NCBI GenBank assembly: GCA_029891345.1
Contig: CM056999.1
Coordinates: 27,253,418 to 27,317,417 of the forward strand
Direction of reading: 5' to 3'
Length of the DNA: 64,000 bases
Origin: Dryococelus australis
Taxonomy: Eukaryota > Arthropoda > Insecta > Phasmatodea > Phasmatidae
Position 1 is the stretch's first letter. Each line of letters opens with the position of its first letter. Below, piece by piece: positions 1 through 9,675 of the stretch. Under the pieces are notes generated by a model. The model saw nothing but the letters and a program-made list of their open reading frames with translations, had not been told where the DNA came from and did not search any database. The position numbers and the translations under genes are program-made.

Positions 1-40
1 GTGATTTCATGTCCCTAAGTGACCTTTACTTTTGGAGCAA

Positions 41-895
41 GTGTTGGACGAGGTTAATCATAAGCAAATGTGCCTGCAAATAGTTGGGATTGGCTTGGAC
101 AAGTGGGTAACATAATTAAATCATGAAAACTCTTTATGGAGGAAAATCGAAATGAAATGGTGGAGATTGCACTCGTGTATGCAACTGATATGTGTGGTAA
201 AATCTAAGTTCCCAGAAGAAAATGTAAGAAGAAGAGAAGAGGAAGGAAAAAATGTAAGAAAAATATGCCAATATAAAAAGCTGCCGATGTTGGCTTAACT
301 CTGCAAGAACAGCTTAAAAGGGCCATGTTTGAGTGTATAGATCGGTTCCACACAGAACTAGACACATGTTCTAAAACTTTGGTTAAAGTTTCATCAGTGT
401 TCACTGTTATTCACACAGACAATTTTACTGATGCATCAAAGGAAAAAATTGAAGAATTACTTCTAAACCTTTCCCAAACATCTGACGAATTCTCAACATC
501 AATTCAAGAAATTGTAACTGAGGTTGGTAGACTGAGGAGACACTTACAAACAGCTGAAGTCGCAAAAAATAATTAAAAAAACTGGACAATTTTGCATATT
601 TTACAGTTTATTGCCAATTTTGACTTTTCAAAATCAGTACCAAACTTTTCAAGCATTCAGGTTTTTTCTTTTACCGCCTGTGTCTCTGTGGCTTCTTGTG
701 AAATAAGTTTTTCAAAACTAAAACTTATAAAAATTTACCTTTCATTCCACAATGACTCAGACAAGATTGTCAGACCTTGCTCTAATGTCGATTGAATGCT
801 AAGTAACAAAAAAAAATTAATTTTGATAATGTAATCGACAAGTTTGCAGAAGCAAAGGCAAGCAATTTTTTTTTACATTTTTTAAATAGTGTTTA
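41..895 (+). pseudogene. hAT-family transposase, 3' end, broken (ZMYM1-like hAT type)
   Basis: This is the C-terminal part of a hAT transposase, an RNase H-fold enzyme that cuts and pastes DNA in the nucleus. Seen: a helical stretch at 286-573 beginning near LTLQEQLKRAMF, then a frame with the dimerisation-domain signature VASCEISFSKLKLIK around 680-735. The chain continues after a shift as STMTQTRLSDLALMSIE (about 744-795), and after another shift as NVIDKFAEAKA (828-860). A TAA at 574-576 and at least two frameshifts break the reading frame. The piece at 193-285 (basic, after KFPEEN) fits the segment just upstream in this family. Only about the last third of a normal transposase is inside the window, and the 5' part lies off the left edge. 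No terminal inverted repeat was identified downstream. Recognition rests on the SERSFSKLKLIK-type motif and the order of blocks, so the family call is firm but the subfamily is an inference. Confidence 0.68.
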
Positions 896-1489
896 AGAAT
901 GAAATCACTGCCCACTGTTTTTTAGTAATTTTTCCCTTATTCTGTAAAATTAATAATATCTTGACCATTTCTGAACATTATATTTATGCATACAATATTG
1001 TATTCTATTAATATATGTAGCACAGTCTCTGTATAAATCATAAGAAAAGGTGGAACAATTCATTAATTTATACAGCCTGTTCACGTTTTATTTGTATAAT
1101 ATATTGTAAATTTCCTACAAAACAATACACTAAATATTTTTTCCGTAGTAAACTAGCATAGACCTAATGGTAAAATAAGTTTATAAAAATAAATATTTGT
1201 TATTTACATGTATAGTCATGAATTTTGAAATTGTGAAGAATAATGAAAGCAATGAATTTTTGGGGACGGGGCCATGACGCACACTTCCCATTGGGGGGGA
1301 GGGGGGGACACCTGGAATCCGCCCCGGGTACCAAAAGGAGTTGGCAAGCCACTACCTACATGACTGATTTTTGAAGAATCATAAGTAATAATATTGTACA
1401 TTACGTTCATATATGCAATCTAAATGAATAAGGCACTTATTTTTTCATAGGCAGCTTTATAACTATTTTAGGTTTTTTTTTTACAATAT
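896..1489. other. AT-rich non-coding stretch
   Basis: No gene is seen. A short G-rich patch near 1292-1310 and a GC-richer piece to 1370 look like a scrap of an old mobile element. The rest is low-complexity AT sequence. Confidence 0.5.
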
Positions 1490-3150
1490 CTACTATATTG
1501 GGTGTCCAGTTTCGATTAAACTTGGTATACTGAAATTATCTTTTACAAGCATCAAATGTATCAATACAATGCCTCTTTTATACGTCATTTTGTAAGACAG
1601 CACATCATGAAAATAAAGTTTTAATGTTATATATTGGCACACAATCAACCGATTCGTACCAAATACGGCACTCAAGGAATAAGATGGTAGGCCATGTAAA
1701 CTGACATGTTTTATAGTGAGTAAGACTATTATTTTTATAATGGTGGTCATATAATCTATTTAAGATACTGTGCTATACCTACTAAATCAAGTAACAGATT
1801 TCAAGTTAACTTTGTATGCTGGCAGTTTCCATATCATTCGTGAAATCTGCCTACTCGGAGCCTGTTTGTCCCTATTTTGGAAGATATTGCCACACGATAA
1901 AGTAAAGGTTTGTCATATCTCGGGAAACATTCAACCAATTCATTCCAAGTATGGCAGGCAAGTAATACTGTGGTGGGCCATATAAATTGATAGACTATGT
2001 TTTAAGAAAGCCAGTTACTCTTTTTTCAAAATAGTGTCGAACATTTTAGTATATCATGCTATATCTACGAAAAACTAACACATTTCAAACTAATTTTGTA
2101 TGGTGGCAGTATCTATGCAAGCATCAAATGAGAGAATACACAAACGACTTTGTCCACCATTTTGGAAGATAGCACCACATGAAAAATTTAGATTTTCGTG
2201 TTCTATCTCAGGAAACTATGAACTGATACATACCAAATTATCAGGCCACAAGTTATACTTTTCACTTAAGTTGGTAGTCACATATTTTCTAAATCACAGC
2301 AATGTGAACATTTTTGTCAATATTCCCCTGTGTCCCAAACCATTTCAATTGACTTAATATGTAACACTATCTATGGCAAACGTAGAACGTGCCAGTAAAT
2401 CTGCATTTTCTTCTCCAGTAATGAAGATACCAGTACATTAGAAACTGGAGATTTTTGCTATATGTCCGATACCAATCAACCGATTCCCACCGAACTTTTC
2501 ACTCTAATAGTTCTACAATAGGCAATGTTTAAAGTGTGTCTGACTTCATTTACAGTATGGCTGCAATACAGATAATTTAGATAAGTATGTCATTTATACT
2601 AAACAATTTCACCAATTTCAGTTAAACTTTGTATACTGGGCATATCCACTAGAAGCATCAAATATGATTATGAAGATCATATTTTGCTTCCTTTCCGTTA
2701 AGAAACTGCCAGGTGATAAAAGGTATCATTTATGCCATATATTGGGGGAGGGAGGGAATAGTCTGATTCCCACCAAAATCTTTCACACAACTAGTAGGTC
2801 TACTTCAGTGGGCCTGTAAACTTAGATAATTCAAGTTGTTCAGACATTTTTTCAGAATGTTGTAATATTTGTTATTTAGACAAATTTATCATGTCTATTA
2901 AATAATTTGACATACGTATTTCAGTATATATTCGAAGCATCAGATATGCTTATACAGCCTGTTCTAGGTTGTTTTTTTAGGATAGTGTCAAATGAGAAAC
3001 TAAAGCTTTTATGCCATATCTCGGAAACTGGTCAAGCTATTTCCACCTAATTCTGCACGCAAATAGTGTTACGGTAGGCTATGAAAACTTTTAAAGTTTG
3101 AAGTCACTCACACAGTTGTTTTCCAAGGAATGTTCCAGTAAAAATTAGAA
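1490..3150. repeat. Degenerate tandem array, about six units of 257-288 bp
   Basis: The same order of landmarks recurs six times. Each unit has a block like TTAAACTTTGTATACTGG, then AAGCATCAAAT, then TTTGGAAGAT, then TATCTCGGAAAC followed by CAACCGATTCCCACC, and then GTAGGCCATGTAAACT. The TATCTCGGAAAC-type landmark falls near 1628, 1916, 2203, 2460, 2735 and 3012, giving spacings of 288, 287, 257, 275 and 277. Units are well diverged, with some blocks eroded in units 4 and 5. No open frame is shared between units, so this is satellite-like or a tandemly amplified mobile-element piece rather than a coding repeat. Confidence 0.75.
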
Positions 3151-4524
3151 ATGTATAATCGTAGTCTACCAAAACTTTAGACTGATAGCTATCGAAGTTG
3201 ATGTTCCGTAGTCTACCTCCGTGATGAAGAAGGTTGCATGCCAGATTACGGTATGAGGCGTGTTGCGTTCATAAGTCCCAGGTAGGGCACTTGTGTGTGC
3301 ATTTGTAATCGTCTTAATGGTATTGCATTTATTTCTGGTTGCTTCTTTAATAATATCGATATCAACGAGACGTCAAGACCCACCTACCATCTAACCTTTT
3401 AAAAACTACATTAAAATTATTTGCATACATGTAAAGGAAACTAGGCTCACTAGTTAGAATGATAACTTCAATGGGGCCATTTTCGCTTCGCCTTCTGCGC
3501 CTACTCCACCAACCTCCTTGTAGCATTTTCGGTGCAAAGAGGCGTAAGTTTTAAAATTCATGCTAATTACCATCTCCGTCATTTGTGATTCGTTTATCTC
3601 CGTGAGGGTGGTCAACTTCGATCTTGGAACATCTTCGTCCGTAGCATGCGTTTATTAGCTTGTGTTTTACTGAGGATGGATATGCCTAGTAAATTTGACA
3701 AGTCTGCATTTTAAGGTAATATTCGTCGTACTGTTGAATGTTGTATGTGCTATTGGTACTTAGTTTTTATATGCCTGTTCATCACGAACATAAATAAAGT
3801 TATAATATCTGAATAGAGTGTTCGCCTACGTAAATGTTGAGCGATCTAACAAAGCGCCGGCCGGCAGGGTGCGAGGGACTGTGGCATTTCATGGACAACA
3901 GATACATGTCCTCTGCGCCATGCATGCGGCACTGTAGCACTTCCTGAGACGTGGAACCTCGACGCTCTCAGTGTGGGAATGCTTTGAAAGGCGGCCATAC
4001 AACTTGTAAGTACCTCGCACAATGTCGAACACGTCTGCCTACCATCTCCTCCTGGCGGCAGGTGGCGAGGCGGGGACAGCGACATGTTCAATAACATTTC
4101 AAAATTCTGAATACTGTTCAACCCATTTTTTCCTAAGTAACTACAGTACAGCCATTTTTCACACGTTTTCCACATGTCTCGTTCGTTACTGATAAAGCCC
4201 CAAACACATAATTTTTTTTTATGTATGTCCGGGAATTTATTCAAACTGTTACACAGCACTAGAAACAGTTTATCTACTACAGCAATCAAATATATACATT
4301 TGTATCACGAATAAGCCCCAAAACATGCGAATTGGAAATATGCCAAAACTGTATATTCCAGAATTTATAACTAATTAAAAATGGATTCTAATAATATGCT
4401 CAGACACACTCACATAGTTTCTAAAGCAGTGCGCATGGCTGGCCCTTGAAATTTGTTGATGACATCTCAAAAGGTTGTTGATCTCGAGAGGTTGCTGATA
4501 GGGCAGGCACTGTGCTGTTAACAG
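3151..4524. other. Non-coding; possible exon with a good donor at 4005/4006
   Basis: Mostly non-coding. On the plus strand a GC-rich block, 3868-4005, is preceded by CAG and followed by a consensus GTAAGT donor at 4006-4011. No frame is open through all of it (one frame stops about 15 codons-worth of bases before the donor), so it could be an untranslated exon or a pseudo-exon. Another donor-like GTAAGT lies near 3544. I cannot name a gene. Confidence 0.25.
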
Positions 4525-4686
4525 ATGCGGGTGCAGTTGGACAGCCAGGTGCGAGAGCTCACAGACAACTTCCAGCAGGCGCAGCAGCGGATCCAAGCCC
4601 TGCAGGGACACATCAGCACGCTCAAGAGCTCCAGCGACGACGCAGAGGGGCTGCGCGCCGCCTGCTATTGTGACCATCCGCTCTAG
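4525..4686 (+). CDS. Candidate terminal coding exon, coiled-coil protein
   Basis: This is an open frame of 53 codons ending in TAG at 4684-4686. It directly follows an acceptor-like GTTAACAG (AG at 4523-4524). Base composition jumps to GC-rich, in contrast to the flanks. The peptide is a heptad-like helix rich in Q, E, L and R (for example VRELTDNFQQAQQRIQALQ). It then breaks into a short Ser/Asp segment and a C-terminal ACYCDHPL. This fits the last exon of a long coiled-coil protein, in phase 0 if the splice is real. The ATG at 4525 need not be a start. The polypyrimidine tract is weak, the other exons are not identifiable here, and the exon might be a retained or pseudogenised copy. I do not recognise the family. 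Confidence 0.42.
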   Translation: MRVQLDSQVRELTDNFQQAQQRIQALQGHISTLKSSSDDAEGLRAACYCDHPL

Positions 4687-4849
4687 CGCCGCAACTTGCC
4701 TCCCAACAAATTCCGTTGATGTCTGTCCAGTCTATGTACTGTGCTTTTCCTTAGTGTCGCCCGTGTTCTGCATGTGGACGACAAACATTTTGTGTCTTAC
4801 AGGCAATATAATTAAGTAAATGCCAACTGTTGAATACTTCATTGGTTAT
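4687..4849 (+). other. Sequence downstream of the candidate exon
   Basis: Possible 3' untranslated sequence. No clear AATAAA is seen before the microsatellite. Confidence 0.2.
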
Positions 4850-4889
4850 GCGCGCGCGCACACTCACACACACACACACACACACACAC

Positions 4890-4975
<86 letters not shown>
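4850..4975. repeat. Compound microsatellite (GC)n(CA)n(AT)n
   Basis: Alternating GC at 4850-4859 passes into CA repeats to 4908 with small interruptions. This is followed by an uninterrupted AT run to 4974. Every segment is alternating purine-pyrimidine. Confidence 0.95.
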
Positions 4976-4979
<4 letters not shown>

Positions 4980-5028
4980 TGGAAAAAAAACTTTTTATTT
5001 CGTAAATAAACTAACTAGAGTTTAAATC

Positions 5029-5056
5029 GCATTATTAAAATATATTTTAATAATGC
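5029..5056. repeat. Perfect 28-bp palindrome
   Basis: GCATTATTAAAATA (5029-5042) is followed with no spacer by its exact reverse complement (5043-5056). It sits between the microsatellite and the SINE-like copy, at the place where a minus-strand SINE tail would end. Confidence 0.9.
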
Positions 5057-5276
5057 ATTTATTGTTAATGAATACCTTGAGGAAAATAGTATTGGAGGGC
5101 TTTTAATTTCACCCAGTTTTATGTGCGAAGGCTTATCAGGGATGGTTTTCAGACTAACTTATGACCTAATTTAAATTAACACCCATGCAGTACCTGGGAT
5201 TCGAACCCAGAACCACCCACACCCCAGACCGGCGCGGCGGCGTAATAACTGACTGCGCCACGGGAGGTCGGCAACA
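5057..5276 (-). mobile_element. tRNA-derived SINE-like copy
   Basis: Read on the minus strand, 5276-5187 starts with an A-box-like TGGCGCAGTCAGTTA. It continues to a B box GGTTCGAATCC inside a perfect 5-bp T-stem (CTGGG/CCCAG). The rest does not fold as a tRNA: the acceptor stem is not paired and the anticodon arm is GC-noisy. The downstream body is AT-rich and runs to an ATTATTAAAA tail. That layout (pol III promoter head, unrelated body, simple tail) is typical of a SINE. No target duplication was identified. Confidence 0.55.
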
Positions 5277-5684
5277 TAACAAAAAGATTTCATATTTTTT
5301 TGTGCTACGAAATAACTGGAAAATCGACATATATAATTAGTGAATTAACTACTGTTCCTACTTTTTATTACTTCCAGGAGTTTAAATTTTTGTTTGTAAA
5401 AATATATATAATTGAGGTGTTACCAGTTTGGTGTACCATATTAAATAATAATTAGAATTAATTTTGAATAACTTCTGAGAATGACAACAGAAGCGATCGT
5501 AGTTTGAATAAAACAAAAGACAATTATCTCTGAAATATTACTAAATTATGTTCTGTATATCCCAGAAAAGTGACATTTTCAAAAAAATAATCTCAGTTGT
5601 AAGTAATGAAAAAAAAATTATAAATACAAAATTGTGTCCAACTATCTCTCAAAGTCAAACAGAAACAATATTTTTATGCTGTAA
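5277..5684. other. AT-rich non-coding stretch
   Basis: No gene or clear repeat is seen. Confidence 0.5.
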
Positions 5685-6570
5685 AGAAATTGAGGTAAAA
5701 TTCCCTTACACGGAAGGGAAGTTAATATCCTCTACATACAAGGTAAAATTACCTTTCAAATGTGGAGTAAATTTACATTACAAGTAAGATCCTGTTCCCT
5801 AATCGTACGGGAAAAGAACCTGTCAAAAGTGGGGGGAAAATCCCATACAAGTAAGGTAATATTAAGTATACTGTATAGTAAGATTGTATTTAGAAATACA
5901 CGGGGTATAAGTACTGTTCACTTTTATATTACCTTAATCATCTGACGAGTAGTAACCGAAATCTTAACATCAAAATTTGCGAAACTTGCCTGAGGATAGG
6001 CGCGAAACATGTGCTTCTATCATGGTAGGTCGATGCGCTAACCATTACACCACGACGACAACATGATGCTAGAAGTGAATATTCGTGTGTTAAATAATTC
6101 TTTTTTCTCCCCATCCTCCCACTTCGCTGCGAAAATACTGAAGAGATGCGCGCGTCGTAGGGTAGCTTTCACATCCATTAAGGGGATTTTCCACAGATAT
6201 GTACGTGAATTTTACCACAGAGTACGGTAGGTAAGTTATACTTTACATATAGAGACATATTGGATAGCTTGTATCACAAGACAACAAAAATTAATTTTAA
6301 GGTAGACAATATATATTATACAATTATCATATTTGCCCTAGTTACATATCGACTAGGAGATCCACATGTCGTATGGTAATATTTCCCTCCATGTATGGGA
6401 TTTTTCACTACCATGTTGTAAATTTTACTCCACAGTGCGGTCATTTTACTTTACACACAAGGAAAACTATGTTTCCCCCCACAAGTTTGGGAATATTACC
6501 TTACACTTGCCAGGTAATTTTACATTATTTTTATAGTGTACTACTTCACGAAGTTCAGCCAAATACCTTA
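5685..6570. repeat. Foldback-like region with inverted GTAAATTTAC/GGTAATATT motifs
   Basis: The left part (5690-5880) is full of GTAAAATTACC, TGGAGTAAATTTACA and GGTAATATT motifs. The right part (6180-6570) carries the same motifs in inverted order, for example TGTAAATTTTACTCCACA, GGGAATATTACC and CAGGTAATTTTACA. Both sides also share a TGGGGGGAAA/TTTCCCCCCA patch. This resembles a decayed foldback or MITE cluster with sub-terminal repeats. Exact ends and target duplication are not resolved. Confidence 0.45.
5985..6065 (-). repeat. tRNA-like A-box remnant
   Basis: The minus strand reads GTGGTGTAATGGTTAGCGCATCG, a strong tRNA A box and D-arm. It is followed after about 40 nt by a weak B-box-like TTTCGCGCC. 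It is probably a SINE head or tRNA pseudogene. It sits in the centre of the foldback-like region. Confidence 0.4.
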
Positions 6571-7402
6571 CATTACAATATGGGCACTCAGCAGCTATAT
6601 TGGAAACACTGCAGTCAGCGCCCCTAGCGGAGAGTAGGTGGATGCCCATTTGTATGGGCTATTTGTTCACATTGAGAGACGTGGAATGATTTGAGAAAAT
6701 CATTGATAATAATGAAACTAACCATTGCCAATGCCACAGGCATATGATGTCGGAAGCACAATATATGCAGAGTTTTTGGCTGTAACAATGACAGAGTTGA
6801 GAAGAATGTGAAATCTTATTTTCTTTCCCGAAATCTGACCTGTTTATTTTTCTCTGTGTGTGTCTGTTAGTCGTCCTAAGAATGTGTTCTTCATGTAACT
6901 GACATTGTTAAAAGTGATTTATTTTATTTTTATCTTTCAATTCACTCCAGTAATCTCGTTTTTGTCTGGTAGACAGTAGGTATTGAAATTTGGCATTAAA
7001 AAATTGAATATGGGTGTGCATGGTTTATAAGCTTAAACCAATGAACGTCACATTCCAGTTATTATTATCTACACCAAACATTCATACAGGAGGTGGTTAT
7101 GTCCTATACCGTGCAGTGTTAACACGTGTAGCCAGTTTTTATTGTGGAGTTACACTGTTGTTTTCCAGTGTAAAGGCCACATGATCATTAACAGCCCAAA
7201 ACATTGTATCGCCTGATCTTTCACGTGTATTTTGAAAAGTATTAAAATCTTCATAAATTAACATACAACCCTTTTCGACATTAATGATACTATATAAAGT
7301 GTGTGTGTTTGTCTCAGGTGTTGAACTATAAATGTCTCCAGTAAATATATAAAGTTATGAATTATTTACATTTAAATGGAAGTGTTGTATACAGCTGACG
7401 TG
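6571..7402. other. Non-coding stretch
   Basis: No gene is seen. A TATATAAAG at about 7291 is followed by no recognisable transcript. Confidence 0.4.
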
Positions 7403-8690
7403 TGTTGCTGCTCACCCTATGCCGTTTTTCATGCTGGTCGCGCCCAAGCGCAGCACACATGCGGTCTCGACGATTGATCACCGACGAGCAGTGTCAGTGT
7501 CGCGTGAGTGCAGGAGTGGGCAAGATTGGGCAAGTGCAGTGCAGTGCAGTGCACATTTCTCGACACTTGATAAGGATATGTGACCCGCAAATAAAGTGTA
7601 ATATGTCTAGAAACCCTTATGCCCCAGTATTGTTGTTTTAAATTGTTATTGTTTTCATTTCACAAATGTTTATTTTCACCTCCACCAGTGTTATGTCCAC
7701 CCCATTTCATTCCAGTCGCAAAGTAAGCTTCGGAAATAATTATTGATTTGTGTTTTTGCGGAGTTTGAGAGTGTTATAGAATGTAACAGCAAATTTGTTT
7801 ATCTGTGTGAGCAAGTAGATCCCTCCGCCGCACTTGGGCCCGCCACCGCTAGCCCTTGCGCCATGGTGGGAAGTCAGTCAGCAAGCCACACCCAGAGGGG
7901 CAGGAATGTGTGAAATTGCCCTCATGCTTTTTCCGCTTGGACGGTATCAATCTTCTTTACCGATCATTTTTCAGCACTAGTTACGTATATCAGGAACCTT
8001 TTTTTTCGTTTTCGCCATCCTGGATACTCCCCTCGCCGCCCCAGGAATCGCATCGCCTGGACAGTTTATACGTTTATCAGCACACCTAACCTCAATGCAA
8101 GCGTAGTGCTTTATTTACCGTATATCTTAAGCCACATGTTTAAAGTGTGCAATTGTGTAAGTTATTCTCCTGGAAGGAATGTTATATTCTGCAAATAATA
8201 GCATGAACTGACGAGTGCTTTTATTCAGGTGCCGAAAAGCGTTTCAGGGCACGGGCCCCTTAAAACTCGCCATTTTTTTATGCATTTATGTGAATTTAAG
8301 AGTAAAAATTAATTTGTATGTGTGATGCAACCTAATAAAAATACGAGTAGCATTTATGGGCGTGTGGTTTGGCCCTAACAATCCACGCATAGAGAGTTTG
8401 ATTATGTCGACGTCATATTTAATTTGCGATACCAAGCAGTGATTGGACCGCCCGAAGAGTCCCTCGTTTTATAAAACAACGAGGCCTCCACATCAGGTGA
8501 ACAACTGCAAGATCTAAGCGGGAATGTGGTCCGGGTGATTGGCCTACAGCACACCAAGGTTATGAGGACTCAGCTCTATCGCAACAACATCAGTGGCGCC
8601 GCCATAGCGACGTTCGGCGCCTACCGGGTATACAATTCCGAACACCTGTTTCAAAATTCTGTTCACCACCTTCATAAATCCCAATCAACA
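7403..8690 (+). mobile_element. Solo LTR, family 1 (Ty3/gypsy), plus orientation
   Basis: This copy matches, in inverted orientation, the LTR at 20949-22341 that ends a gypsy element. Shared landmarks run the full length: TGT.GC.(C)TCACCC at the start, an AGTGCAGTGCAGTG region, AATAAAGTGTAATATGTCTAG, TAGATCCCTC, and AACAACATCAGTGGCG/AATCCCAATCAACA at the end. It begins TGTTG and ends CAACA, an imperfect LTR terminal inverted repeat. AATAAA signals lie at 7590-7595 and 8334-8339. No primer binding site follows and no polypurine tract precedes it, so it is most simply a solo LTR left by LTR-LTR recombination. No matching target duplication was seen, and ends may be off by a few bases. Confidence 0.72.
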
Positions 8691-9060
8691 GCACCTCGTC
8701 CAGTTGACCACCGTCACAGGGTTTTGATTGATTTGCTTCCCATTCCCTATATATTTGCCTTGAAAATATGCCACGAAATAGTGTTAAAAGTTATGATAAA
8801 ACTTTAACCGTACTAAAATCTAATAAAATATCCTGTTTAAGTCGTCTGCGAGGGCATTGCAAGTGGAGCAGTCTTACTGGAGAGAGACAGCTTTTGTTTA
8901 AATTGAATCGCCTTGCGAGTTCTGAATTTTCTCTAAATTTATGTTATTCTTGCATTTGTGAAATGTGAATTTGGCATGAAAACACACCTTGAAACTACTA
9001 TCTATGTTTGATTTATTCGGTAACAAAAGAAAACTAATATTAACCAAGCAAACATGGAAC
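8691..9060. other. Non-coding stretch right of the solo LTR
   Basis: No primer binding site or gag follows the LTR. Nothing else is recognised. Confidence 0.4.
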
Positions 9061-9068
9061 ATACAGAC

Positions 9069-9465
9069 CAGAATCGGGCCGGTAAATGCTAGTCGACAAA
9101 CTCCAACCAGCCAATACCAGCCTGCTGTCTTATGCCAGAAGCCGCCCGATGGAAATATGTGTGGGTGGCTTACCGTTTGTCGGCAGTGTCAGAAATTCAC
9201 TTTACCGCTATTGGCAAGATACAAAATGTATTCTGGCCCAGCATACATGAAAAGCATGGGACAGAATCGGGCCAGTAAAAGCTAGTCGACAAACTCTGGC
9301 CAGCTGATACAGGCCTACTGTCTCATGCCGGAAGCGGACCGATTTAAATATGGACTGACTGCTAACTGTTGGCCGACAGTGCCGGGCCTGCGATGGCTGG
9401 ATGTCGTTACGATGGCGGGCCTGTGACCGCTGGAAGTCGTTACAATGCCGGGCCTGCAGCTTCAT
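9069..9465. repeat. Direct repeats built on GAATCGGGCC and GCCGGGCCTG
   Basis: A block at about 9069-9160 (CAGAATCGGGCCGGTAAA, CTAGTCGACAAACTC, TGCC.GAAGC) recurs at about 9261-9352, a period near 192 bp. It is followed by three GCGGGCCTG/GCCGGGCCTG units, two of them continuing into GATGTCGTTAC-type sequence, at 9380-9460. Related GAATCGGGCC pieces recur at about 10110 and 10312. This is likely the repetitive end region of a DNA transposon, but the family was not identified. Confidence 0.55.
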
Positions 9466-9603
9466 GATGTCCAGAAATGAGCAGTATAACTATGAAAAAA
9501 ACCTTAACTTTTCGATTTAAAATTTTAGTAAATGTTATTACCTCATTACATGCATACATTTCATTTACTTCTCAACATATCATATGATATAAAAATCTTG
9601 TAT

Positions 9604-9675
9604 TTACAAGGTGCGGGATTCGAACCTAAGACCTTTCAGTTCACAGTCCAGCATGCTAACCTATACACCAATAAT
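9604..9675 (-). repeat. tRNA-like element (SINE head or tRNA pseudogene)
   Basis: The minus strand carries TGGTGTATAGGTTAGCATGC (A box and D-arm) and, about 40 nt on, GGTTCGAATCCCGCACC (B box). A and B boxes are well placed for pol III, but the T-stem and acceptor stem do not pair. I therefore do not call a functional tRNA. Confidence 0.5.

Noticed and set aside
1490-3150. CRISPR-like array
   Set aside because: The repeats are about 280 bp and diverged throughout, in a eukaryotic context; no short identical repeats with unique spacers.
5187-5276. Functional tRNA gene on the minus strand
   Set aside because: A and B boxes are good and the T-stem pairs, but the acceptor stem and anticodon arm do not form, and an AT-rich body and tail follow; SINE-like is the better call.
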